This document shows, piece by piece, positions 42,552 through 52,345 of a stretch of 64,000 nucleotides of DNA. Both the position numbers and the translations under genes were made by a program. Numbering within the stretch: position 1 is the first letter of the stretch; each line of letters begins with the position of its first letter. This DNA comes from Bursaphelenchus xylophilus (taxonomy: Eukaryota; Nematoda; Chromadorea; Rhabditida; Aphelenchoididae): assembly GCA_904066235.2 (NCBI GenBank), contig CAJFCV020000006.1:10168001-10232000 (forward strand), in the 5' to 3' direction. The notes below the pieces were generated by a model that saw only the letters and a program-made list of their open reading frames with translations, made no database searches and was not told the origin of the DNA.

Positions 42552-43110
42552 TACGACTACGGTGCACGGCATTCTGTACATTTGGGACACAACCGGTCTC
42601 CGCGACTTTTTTTCAAGTTTTTTCGGAATGCGCCTGCTTTTTCTCTCCATATCTCGCTAGCCATTCGCGCTGGAAGGCTGAAATTTGGTATGGCAGTAGA
42701 GCAAAAAGCCGGCTTTCAGAAAATATAAATATTGTAAGGAACCCCGCAGTATAAAATTCCCAATGACAATTGAACCGCGGTGCTGACCAAAGTTATAATC
42801 CATTTTTTAAATTGCTGTAACTTTTTTGTTTGCCAATAGAAATGTGTCATATTTGGCAACAATATGCATTAGACCACTAAAAATGTTGTGTGAAAAAATT
42901 ATTTCGAGAGGTTTCCACAATTTGAAAAAAAGTTGAAATTTGGTTTTTTCAATTTTTTTCCAAATTGTGGAAACTTCTCGAAATAATTTTTTCACACAAC
43001 ATTTTTAGTGGTCGAATGCATATTGTTGCCAAATATCACGCATTTCTATTGACAAACAAAAAAGGTACAGCAATTTAAAAAATGGGTTATAACTTTGTCC
43101 AGCTTATGAA
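42552..43110. repeat. dispersed repeat containing a long inverted repeat
   Basis: 42560-42775 matches 55262-55660 ('tgcacggcattctgtac', 'ctccatatctcgctagc', 'agccggctttcagaaaat', 'gtaaggaacc'). Then 42821-42928 pairs with 42960-43080 as an inverted repeat ('atttggcaacaatatgcat', 'ccactaaaaatgttgtgtgaaaaaatta'). There are no genes. Confidence 0.7.
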
Positions 43111-43119
43111 GCGCATTTT

Positions 43120-43780
43120 ATTCTTCAAAAGCTTGAATTGAAGTCTCAATGCGGCGCTGAGGTTTTGATGACAATTGGCGCAAATTTATAATAGAATGAT
43201 TTTTTTAAAAGGCTTTGCAGAAACGACCGAGACTTCTACTAGGCCGTTCGTAAAGTTGCTGGAATGTTTTCGGCGACATGCACTCCGCGAAACCGGAAGT
43301 TCACTTTGCACTGTCCAATTTTTGGCTTTTTGCACAGTGCAATAGGCTTTTTGGGGCTGTCGCTCGCACCCTGAGTTTTTTTGCACATTGCACGCCGCCA
43401 AAATCATTCCAGCGACTTTACGAACGGACTATCAGTCTGTCGGGAAAATAACGGCGGATCGTCGCGCCTCCGAATCGCCCATCATCGCTTTGCGACTGCA
43501 AGCCGCGGCTGGGGATTTGGTGCGCGACAGCGGCGAGGCGAGACATTTTGCTGCGACGATCCGCCGTTATTTTCCCGACAGACCGATAGTACACAGATTG
43601 AAAGTCATCAAAACTGCGACTTTTTTGGGGCGTTTCGCGTACTCGCTCGGACGCAAAGATTGTTCAATATCTCGGCTCTCCCTGCAAAGCGCGACCTAAA
43701 GCTTTCAGGGATTGATATGTAGTCTATGCATGAAGTGTGTGCAAAATTTAAAGAAAATCTGAGCGTTGCACTTGGAGTAT
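43120..43780. repeat. degenerate CAGGGG-type element split by a MITE
   Basis: Recognisable parts are 'gctttgcagaaacgaccgaga' (43214) and, after the MITE at 43433-43585, 'tcggctctccctgcaaagcgcgacc' and 'gaaaatctgagcgttgcacttggagta' (43756-43782). Confidence 0.55.
43433..43585. mobile_element. MITE, CAGTCTGTCGGG family
   Basis: The 153-bp element runs from CAGTCTGTCGGGAAAATAACG to its inverse ending CAGACCG, with AT on both flanks. It is inserted within a degenerate CAGGGG-type element. Confidence 0.82.
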
Positions 43781-44159
43781 TTAAAAAAAAAAATTTTTTT
43801 TCAAAATGAAAAATTTTTTGTTTTTTTGAAAAATTTCAAAATCGTTTTTAATTCAAAAATCACCCTAATCGGTTTTTTGCAATTTTTCAAACTTTTTCTT
43901 TTTCAGTGTTCTTTTACTGTTTAAAGAGGATACAATTCAATAAGCCTCTAAAAAGTAATCGTTCTTGGGCGTCCCCCGCTTTTAATGCGGTGAAATTGTT
44001 GGTACGGACAACACCAATAATGCTATAATTGGATGATGCGAATAAAAATTGAAATTTTTAATTCGAAATTTCTGAAGAAACACTGTAATTTGTGGGGAAA
44101 ATTTGGCGTCATAGTTTCGAAAATTGAGAAACGTGGAAATACGAGTAAACAAGGGTTAC

Positions 44160-44510
44160 TGTGGGTCTTCAAATTATGAAGAAACTTGGTGGAAATTCGC
44201 ATAAATTTTAAAAAAATCGGTGAGATTTTTTGATCGCGCCTTCCAGAAAAAATCGAAGTTTTTGGTCTGAAAGTTGGCGAAAATTTCAAAATTTTTTGTA
44301 AAATTTGCCATAAAAAATTTTATGCCTAATTCTAATGTAGAGAGTGATGTTTCCACAAAAAAATAAACTTTTCCCCACGAAACTGGCAAAAATATGGCCA
44401 AAATGTCTTTTTCTCTGTGACCTCTCTCCGCATCTTGCTCAATCTCTCGCCTACGATCGTATATCTCGGGAGAGCGTCTAAAATTGAAACTAACGAATAT
44501 CACAGCGATT
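44160..44510. repeat. degenerate CAGGGG-type element
   Basis: The order 'gaagaaacttggtggaaat', 'gaaaatttcaaa', 'ttctaatgtagagagtgatgtttcc', 'cgaaactggca' and 'ctctccgcatc' follows the 22257-22705 element, but the ends are lost. Confidence 0.55.
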
Positions 44511-44519
44511 TTTTACTCG

Positions 44520-45345
44520 AAAAATTGAACAAAAGCTTTGAGGGAAACACTTGACCCAAAGACATTTTAACCTTCAAAGAAACACTTGACCCAATTAAAA
44601 ATAGTTCTGTAGGTTTGCTTTAGACAGATTTTGGGGCTTTTTATTACATTTGATATATATGTTTCGTATATGTAAAACGAAAAAAAAGAGAGAAACACTT
44701 GACCCAACCGGCCGAAATTACAGTATCCTGCAGTTATTTTGGGGTAAAATTGGTCAATTTCAGTAATTGAATCTGATGACCCTAAAGACAATTTTTTTGA
44801 CGTAAAAAGTGGGGTCTTGTCGTCACACAGTTCAGTTATTTTACAGTTTTTTCATTGCACCGTGCAGAGAAAAAATTTTTTCTTCCGCAGAAAAATAAAT
44901 ATATGCGGTCAATTTCGGGAGCTGGATCTAGAATGCCAAGGGACAATTTTTCGACTCAAATTTTTAACCTTCCGACCTAAAAATTTTTACTTTTCGGCGT
45001 AAAACTCTAGCCTGAATTTTTTTACCAAAATTTGACCAAAAAAATATTTTTAATTGTTTTGAGCCAGACATATTAATTCCGATAAAATCCATTACCAAAA
45101 TTATTGTCATAGATTTGCCCTTTCGAGTGGTTCAGATCGATCATTTTTAATGGTTGTATATTTTTGCATCAAATTACTGTAAAAGACCGTTTGTTTTTTG
45201 TTTTCTTCCGAGCCCGTCTTTACAATGTTTTGGGGGGAAATTCGCGACGTATAGTGATGCGAATCCCGCCTTATTCCTCAAAAAAATTTATGACGACATT
45301 CTAAGCGTTATAAGGCAAAACATCCTCTAAAACATGACGTGTTTT
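44520..45345. repeat. right arm of the inverted duplication
   Basis: This is the reverse-complement counterpart of 39300-40500. It contains gagagaaacacttgacccaa (44691), ggtcttgtcgtcacac (44813) and gagccagacatattaattcc (45061). The right arm lacks the second palindrome half present in the left arm. Confidence 0.75.
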
Positions 45346-45387
45346 CAGCAAAAATCCCTCTGAAAATACGTACCGATCCTTATTTGA

Positions 45388-45850
45388 AATTGCACTGTGC
45401 GAAAAAGTTCAGTAGGGAATTCTCGCACAGTGCGAAAAATTGCAAGAAAGAAAAATTTTGCACTGTGCGAGAAATGCGAAACAATCGCACTGTGCGAAAA
45501 ATTTAGGTCAAAAAATTTCGCACTGTGCGAGAAAAATCAGCCCTAAAATCTCGCACAGTGCGAACAATTGCAAGGAAGAAAAGTTTTGCACTGTGCGAAA
45601 AAATGTGAAAAGAGTGCACTGTGCGAAAAATTTAGGTCAAAAAATTTCGCACTGTGCAAAAAAAATCAGTCAGGAAATCTCGCACTGTGCGAAAAATTGC
45701 AAAAAAAAGTAAGTTTTGCACTGTGCGAAATATTAAAAATGCACAATGCAAAAAATTTAGGCCAAAAATTTCGCACAGTGCAAAAAATTTAGACAAGAAA
45801 AAATTTCGCACCGTGCAAAAAAAAAATCGAAAAATTGCACTGTGCGGAAA
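45388..45850. repeat. GCACNGTGC array with ~128-bp higher-order repeat
   Basis: About 17 palindromes are present. A four-palindrome block (starting 'gcgaaaaatttaggtcaaaaaattt') recurs near 45490, 45618 and, degraded, 45743. The array is the mirror of 38490-38862 with respect to the inverted duplication. Confidence 0.85.
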
Positions 45851-46440
45851 ACAAAAGATCTTGAATTTTCGATTAATTATTGGGCAATTTGAAGCCCTAA
45901 TTTTAACAAATCTATTCTTGTGGACTCTGAATATTAATTTAGTGATCTATCGTCTATTTGCAAAAAAAATCCATAACTTACCAGTAATTTTACAGTACCT
46001 CTTAAATTTATTTTACAACTAATTTTATAGTTCTATTCAAGTTTTGCAGTATAATTTTACAGGCCCACCTTATGACACGTTAATTTTACAGTGCCGTAAA
46101 ATTAAAATTCATAAAACAGGTCAAATTAAGCCCTATAATTTAAGAAAAGCTCCAAATGTCTGCCTTTGATCGCAGATTAATTTTTCGGTCATAAGCCTAT
46201 TATTTATTTGTCTACGGCCAAATTATCTGAAAAGGTCAGCTGAGCGGGCTACTGTAACAAAACTAACAGAAATGGGATTTCCCCAGAATTGGAGGTGAAA
46301 TGCGATAAGCTTTTATGGCAATGTTTAGAAAAGAGTCATTCTTTTTGTGGAGTTATTGTTTATAATCTAAACGTTCATGTTAATCTTTTGTTTGTCTTCA
46401 GCGAATGTATATAATTGGAAATTCGGCCGTTCAATTATAC
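45851..46440. other. intergenic, nothing recognised
   Basis: The sequence is AT-rich with scattered 'ttttacag' words (45995-46090), and has no gene or definable repeat. Confidence 0.4.
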
Positions 46441-46449
46441 ATACATGTA

Positions 46450-46640
46450 CTGGGTCCGAAAAGGGCACCTTGAGGGGGAAAAAATGATATGGTGAGGGGG
46501 ACCAAGGCGGATTTTTTTTAAAGTTTTCTTTGTCAAACCAATAGCAAACCAAAAAAATCATTCTTAAAAAATCCGCCTTTGCCCCCCCCCCGCCCCCCCT
46601 TACCATATCTTTTTTACCTCAAGGTGTCCTCTTCGCCAAG
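46450..46640. mobile_element. short inverted-repeat element (MITE-like)
   Basis: GGCACCTTGAGGGGGAAAAA...GGTGAGGGGG...AAGGCGGATTTTTT is mirrored by AAAAAATCCGCCTTTGCCCCC...TTTTTACCTCAAGGTGTCC, giving arms of about 75 bp. No clear target duplication is visible. Confidence 0.6.
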
Positions 46641-46748
46641 TCCTCTTCGCTCAAGTGCCCTCTTCACCTAAGCATGGCTGGCCTGGCCTGATAATCAAAG
46701 CCCGGAGCCGGGCCGAAAAATTTTGGAAAGCCCGGCCCGGCGCCACAC

Positions 46749-46926
46749 TGTGAGGCGGAACGATCGAGCTTCGAGGATTTTCCCACGAGGAACGATCTAC
46801 ATTTATTCAAATTTGATTGTACTTTCCTACGTGGGGCTTCCCTATAAAAGGGCCTCCTTTCCACTGAATAAATCGCTTGACTCTTGAGCGTCTCGTCTCG
46901 TTACTGGGTTGTTGGGCCTTTCGACA
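46749..46926 (+). mobile_element. solo LTR of a retrotransposon
   Basis: The 178-bp segment begins TGTGAGG and ends CGACA. It has a TATAAAAG box at 46843, AATAAA at 46867 and a 5-bp CACAC direct repeat on both flanks (46744-46748, 46927-46931). This order is that of an LTR. The duplication is low-complexity, which weakens it. No internal region follows. Confidence 0.6.
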
Positions 46927-46928
46927 CA

Positions 46929-47172
46929 CACGTCAAAAAATTTTTTCAGAAAATTGAAAAAAACAAGGAATCTTGGATTATTGATTTTTTTCAAAGTGCC
47001 ACAGAATTATCGAGTCCGAAAAATTATTTTTTTCTTCGAAAAAATATTTTTCTCAAAAAAGACAAGTTTTTCTCTGGGAAAGTTTTCTTTTGTGACTCGA
47101 TAATTCGGCGACATTTCGTCAAAAATCAATGATCCGAGATTCCTTGTTTTATCACTTTTTTCTTGACGTGAG
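46929..47172. repeat. imperfect palindrome adjoining the solo LTR
   Basis: 'cacgtcaaaaaa...acaaggaatcttggattattgattttt...cgagtc' is mirrored by 'gactcgataattcgg...aaaaatcaatgatccgagattccttgtttt...cttgacgtg'. Arms are about 110 bp. Confidence 0.6.
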
Positions 47173-47189
47173 CCATGCCTATCTTCACC

Positions 47190-47480
47190 CAGGGCCCACA
47201 TCGGACCAAATCACCTGTCTGACCGCTCAGATTTGACCAGTTTAAATTAACTGGTTGGGCAAAACGATCGGTCATATTTGATCAGCATTACTGATAAGAT
47301 TTGGCTGTTTTAAAGGTTCAGAGTTGGCCAACTAAATAAATAGTACTTGGCCAACAAAAGGAACTGTCAATTTTAGACAAAACTACCGGTCATGATTTGG
47401 CAACAGGGCTAAATCTGATCAGTCTTGGTCGGTTTGCAAAGCCGCTGAAGCGATGTTACCAAACTTGACCACATGAAGCG
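47190..47480. repeat. diffuse repeat of TTTGATCAG / ACCGGTCA words
   Basis: The words 'gatcggtcatatttgatcagca', 'ctaccggtcatgatttgg' and 'aaatctgatcagtct' recur here and at 48775-48905 ('gaccaatcatatttgatcagcaacgccggtcaaat'). The origin is unclear. Confidence 0.45.
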
Positions 47481-48234
47481 GTCTGGCCTTTGAATAATTT
47501 TTTCAGCAAATTCTTTACCACTAATAATAATACACAAAAAATTGCAAAAATTCCGTAATTTAACGGTAAAATTTCAATGATATTTTATGCAAAATCATCC
47601 CAAAAAAAATAAAGTTTCTCAAATGTACAAGTAAATCATCGCATAATAGTCGAAATTCCGTGTTTTCACTAATTTCACGTGATCCATTTCTCGTAAATAA
47701 CATCCACTTTGGGTCATAAAAGGCCAGCTTTTTTCGAATAAATAAAATTATAGTGAGGACAAAAGGACCAAAGAAGCTTATGGATTTCAACCCGGAACTC
47801 TTCAATTTTAACACAACGCTATTATGTTTTGTAATTTATGCTCGGAATGCAGAGTTTTTTTTGTATAAGACTCTTTAGAGTCCGACGTGCCGATCTCTGT
47901 GCATCGAGAGAGAGAAACGGTGTTTTTTATGGAGATTATGGTATACAGAAATGCAGTGTAAAGAATTTTAAGGGGATTTTTGTAAACTATAGTTCAAAAC
48001 AAAACATTAAAAAATTTTACAAATGCAATTTTTTTATTTTTTTTTTTAAATATGCCGCTTCTACTACCAGTCCGTTCACAAAAAGTGGAGTGAGCTTAGA
48101 AGTTTACACTATGCAAAAATGTCAGGGTTCGAGCGACAACCCAAGGAAGCTTATTGCACGGTGCAAAAAGCAAGGAACTGCACGGTGCAAACTGAAGCTT
48201 TGTTTTCTCACAGTGCACGTTGCAAAAGTCACTC
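47481..48234. other. intergenic; three GCACNGTGC-like palindromes at 48155-48225
   Basis: No gene is visible. The palindromes are accompanied by 'tcactctagcgactttacga', a block also seen at 43400-43430. Confidence 0.4.
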
Positions 48235-48600
48235 TAGCGACTTTACGAGAAGGGGTAGTGTGACTGTTGAGCCAAATTCGCGCCTTGGAATCTGTCACGA
48301 CTTCGCATGCGAATTCGCATATTCCCACGGAATGACCGACAAATTGGTGTAAAAGGAAGAGAAATCGCCAATTATGGGAGTATTAATTTGTGCTTTGTCT
48401 TTTCCCGCTTATGCGGTTGGTGTCCAATAAAGTCTACTATATTTACTATTTGTCTATTGATTTGTCTATGGTCACATCGCCTGGAGTCAATATCGTGAGT
48501 TCACAGTTTGATTGCCAGAGTCCTCTAGTTTGCGTCTCCGGGTTAGGTAGTGAATACTAGTAGTAGCGGGCGAGTTAAGGACCATCTTACACCACGACTC
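48235..48600 (+). mobile_element. LTR-retrotransposon remnant
   Basis: It is homologous to 16195-16480 in the order 'cacgacttcgcatgcgaattcgcatattccc', 'ggaatgaccgacaaattggtgtaaaagg' and 'ggtcacatcgcctggagtcaat', with a polyadenylation-like 'caataaag' near 48427. It is immediately followed by part of a CAGTCTGTCGGG-family MITE (about 48605-48745). Confidence 0.55.
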
Positions 48601-48906
48601 ATAGCTAAGTCGTGACAAATCGCCGATCATCGCCTTGCGATAGCTAGCCGCGGCTGGGGATTTGATGCGCGACTGCACCCTTTTTTCGATGAGGCGAAAC
48701 ATTTTGCTGCGACGGCCCGCCGTTATTTTTTCCCCGACATACTGAACAGTTTACTCAACACGACTTTTCAGATTCGGGCAAGACGAGCAATCAGATTTGG
48801 CTCATAACACCAACGGAAGATTTTGATTATCTTTTCGATGAAATCCGGCCAGTCTTTCCAATCGACTTGACCAATCATATTTGATCAGCAACGCCGGTCA
48901 AATTAA

Positions 48907-49354
48907 CAGGGGAGGTACTCCAAGTGCGACGCTCAGATTTTCTTTAAATTTTGCACACACGTTGGCCATAAACCAAATATCAATTCCTGAAAGTTTTAGC
49001 TTGCGCTTTGCGGGCGCCGCCGAGATATCGAACGATTTTTGCCGCCGAGAGAGCACGCTAAACGTGGAGAGCGGTCAGTAAGAAAAACGCTTTTGGCCAT
49101 AACTTTGGCAGTTGGGTGCGGCAAATATTTGATTTTTTGTAGAAACATTATCCTTTACGGTAGAAATAGGCATGAAACTTTTCGTGCCAAAATTCGGCAA
49201 AAGTCCAACATTTTGGCCGGCTTTCGATCTAAAAATCTCGGTTGTTTCTGCAAAGCGCGAGCTAGGATTCTCGCATATATCTTAGAAAAAATTATTCTAA
49301 GTTTGTGCCAAGTTTCATCAAAATCTGAGCGTCGCACTTGGAGTACTTCTCCTG
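48907..49354. mobile_element. CAGGGG-type TIR element
   Basis: The 448-bp element has ends CAGGGGAGGTACTCC and ...GGAGTACTTCTCCTG and flanks TAA and TAC. It is an uninterrupted copy and provides the empty-site reference for the nested insertion at 20131. Confidence 0.85.
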
Positions 49355-50545
49355 TACGTTAGATCGTCAAATTCGATCAAAGAGGTTCGAAATAGCTCGA
49401 AATTCCACTAGAAAATTAATTGTATGGCGGAACGCGGGCTGCAATGCCGATTTTGACGTCAAAATCGGGTTTTGAATTTCGAAAACATCCTTGTGTTTCG
49501 GATTTGACACTTTTACAATGGGAATTGTAAAAGGATAAGGGAATGGTAAGGGTGATTTTTAAGAGGATTCAGCTCATGTTTTGGAAGTATAATGAGAGTT
49601 TTGAATTGCACGTGTGGTTGAAAGTTGAGTGCACAGTTGCAAAAGTTGCGTTAAGGCTTCAAGAGCTTATTGATTCTTACGAAAAAATTTGAAATGAAGT
49701 TGACAAAAAAATCAACTGAAAAACCAACTTCGGGCAAGAAATTGACGATAACTTCTTCATGACCACAAAACTCCTTGATTAGAGCTTTCTAACCGGCAAT
49801 AAAATCGACCGACAAATCAATCATTTATTGAAAAATCAGCAAGACTTTATCACAACAAAAAAGGCGACCAAAAACCGACCATAATAGTAGTTTACGAATC
49901 GACCAAAAAATCGAAGCTACCAACCGCAATATTGATCCCAAAATCCAATCTACTTTATCACTGTCAATATGTAAATACACTCGACCTGCAAATCTTTCAA
50001 AAATTTGTCTATGACCATAGAAGATCCAAAAAGGGCCAAACTTGACTATGATGGTCTAATCGACGAACAATGTGACTAACAGGAAAGGTACCGCAAGAGT
50101 GACGCTCAGATTTGCATAGCGTCAGCTAAGCGTTTCAGGAGGCGTATATGTTCTATGCCCAAAATGTATGCGAAATTTGAAGAAAATCCTAGCGTCGTAC
50201 TTGGTGTTGTTCCATAGCAAATATGCATTGCCAACCCCAAAATTCAAGTTACTCTCAAAAAATCTGCCATGTTTTGTTTTGATACGAAAATCAGCGTAAA
50301 AAAATCAAGCGTCACTAACGACCAATCCGGCAAAAATTGATCAGTCTGTCGGGAAAATAATGTGGATTTGTCGCGCCGTGAGATCGCCCATCATCACTAT
50401 GATTCTTTTGCTAAACCATTATCCCAACCAAATAACAATAATTTTATTCAAAATTCGAGATCACATTGTTCAACCGTAGATATGACTGCAATGATATCCA
50501 CTTGTACTATATATGTACATAAAATTTTATTTTGTAAGAAGTGAT
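49355..50545. repeat. intergenic with a degraded TIR element and a MITE half
   Basis: 50083-50215 is a badly decayed CAGGGG-type copy. 50342-50400 is the left half of a CAGTCTGTCGGG MITE. The segment 49640-50070 has repeated 'aatcgacc' words but no gene. Confidence 0.45.
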
Positions 50546-52345
50546 TTACAGCGATTCCCTGTGTGTAATCCCCGTTTCCGGCTCCTTCGTCTTCTTTTGT
50601 AATCGCAGCGAGAAGCGCTCGAAACATTTCAAACGGTACTGCGGAAGGATGGTGACCGTGAGCAGAGGATTTACTATCTAAATTCGGAGAATATTAAATG
50701 CTGGTGCAGGGCGGAGTAATTAATCTTTTTGCTGCAAAAACGCACCGAATTTAGATACACCATGTACATGAAGATCCAGAAGACCAGGATGGTGGCACAC
50801 TCGTTGCGGCGGGAGGGATTTAGGGCGCGGTAAATCCCCACGAACCGATAGGGCAGCAGCGTGATGGCCGTGAAGACGGTTGTCATGAAAACGAAGTAGA
50901 AGGTCCGCATCCGCGCCATGAACACCGAGTTCTGACGCGACTCGTTCGTGTTCGGCGAACAGAGCAACTTCTCTGCAAAGGACATCCGATTATGTGTTGT
51001 CTTATTATGGGTATTACAAGAAATCCTTAGAATAGGTCGGTAGAATAATATAAACTCAAGGAACTGGGCGCTAATCCTCACACTTACCTTGCATAATCTG
51101 CTTTCGATGAAATTGCATTATCTTCAAGATGTACAAGGCCACTGTCAATGAAGTCACTGTCGGGATTACTCCCACACTCAACATAAACGGAATGTAAATA
51201 TGTAAACGGTTGGGGAAGATGGCCAATGTGGCGCAGTTATCGTCCACACAACGAAACGAATGTCGGACCCACGCGAAAACCACGAACGCCGTCGATAATG
51301 TCCAGCATAAGGTGCAGATGATCAGCGAACGTCGCCGAGTAAAGTGTGCGGAATAACGGAGAGGGAATTGGAAGTAGACGAGTTTGTCAATGTTCATAAA
51401 TACCAGTGAAACGGAGGAAACAATCAACGAGATCCAACATAACATGTGCATGGCGGCGTTTATGGCAAATGGAAATTCGGGGAAGAAGTTGGTTCGAGGC
51501 GAGAATTCGATTGGATAACAAATACCTGCAAGAGAATCATATTTCAATGCATTGTAACGTTTCAAGATCAAAAAATCAATATTTTGAAATTTCGTGGAAT
51601 CAATTGTGACACTACGTCGATCTACATTTTTTGCCCAATTATTTTGATTTTTTTCAATTTCCCGTTTATTCTTCCGTTGTAAAGTCCAAGATGTAGCAGT
51701 CATTAGTATGGTCCGGAAGTCTGTTCGATAATCCCTTCTAATTTTAAAATATATTACACTCGTGCCTTCATACGTTCCCCGAGTTAAACTTTTCAACTAC
51801 TGTCGTGCCACCTTTATGATGCTTTTTTTAATTTCAGGTAACCAGACATTTTTCATGACCGCTATGATATATATCTAATTATACTATCCGTTGTCACAGC
51901 GAACTTTACCTGTAAGAATGAAATCCGCCAACGTCATGGAGAACAAAAAGACATGAAGGCATTTGTCGGCCGTCCGCCGGCGGATATGCTGATAGGCTCG
52001 TTGGAGGATGAACAGCTGAAGGCACGATGAGACAACGGTACAAAAAAGGAGTGCACAATCCGTGATTTCCGTGAAACCAATTATGAACTGTGGAGAGACG
52101 ATCTGCAACATGAATAATATAAAAACTTGAATGATATTTCTATTTACTGACATCCACTACTTAAAGAAGTTCTTTGTGCCGAAAATAGTTCGTTTTACAA
52201 TGAAAGGTTTTGTTCTAGGGAAGGATTCCATGTCACTTTGTATACATCTATAACGCATCTATAGGTTTATATAGGGACCAGTTACCTGTGGGTTCCGACA
52301 AAAGTCGCCCGGTGGCTCGGGTGCACTGGCATTCGTCTCATCCAT
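50546..52345 (-). CDS. orphan rhodopsin-family G-protein-coupled receptor
   Basis: Five exons (52345-52286, 52102-51910, 51525-51088, 50972-50746, 50677-50546) give 349 residues with consistent phases. Seven hydrophobic segments are visible: about 27-52, 68-90, 106-130, 145-165, 190-212, 250-275 and 290-313. Class A marks are LADF in TM2, a TM3 ending NIDKL (D131-K132-L133 in place of DRY), then PLRY in the second loop. In TM7 there is NSIVNPLLT (N309-P310, in place of NPxxY). Extracellular loop 2 has two cysteines (CVDDNC). The N-terminus is short with one N-A-S site. The ligand cannot be inferred; a peptide or amine receptor is possible. The plus-strand frames in this area are shadows. An AATAAA lies 15-25 bp after the stop on the minus strand. 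Confidence 0.88.
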
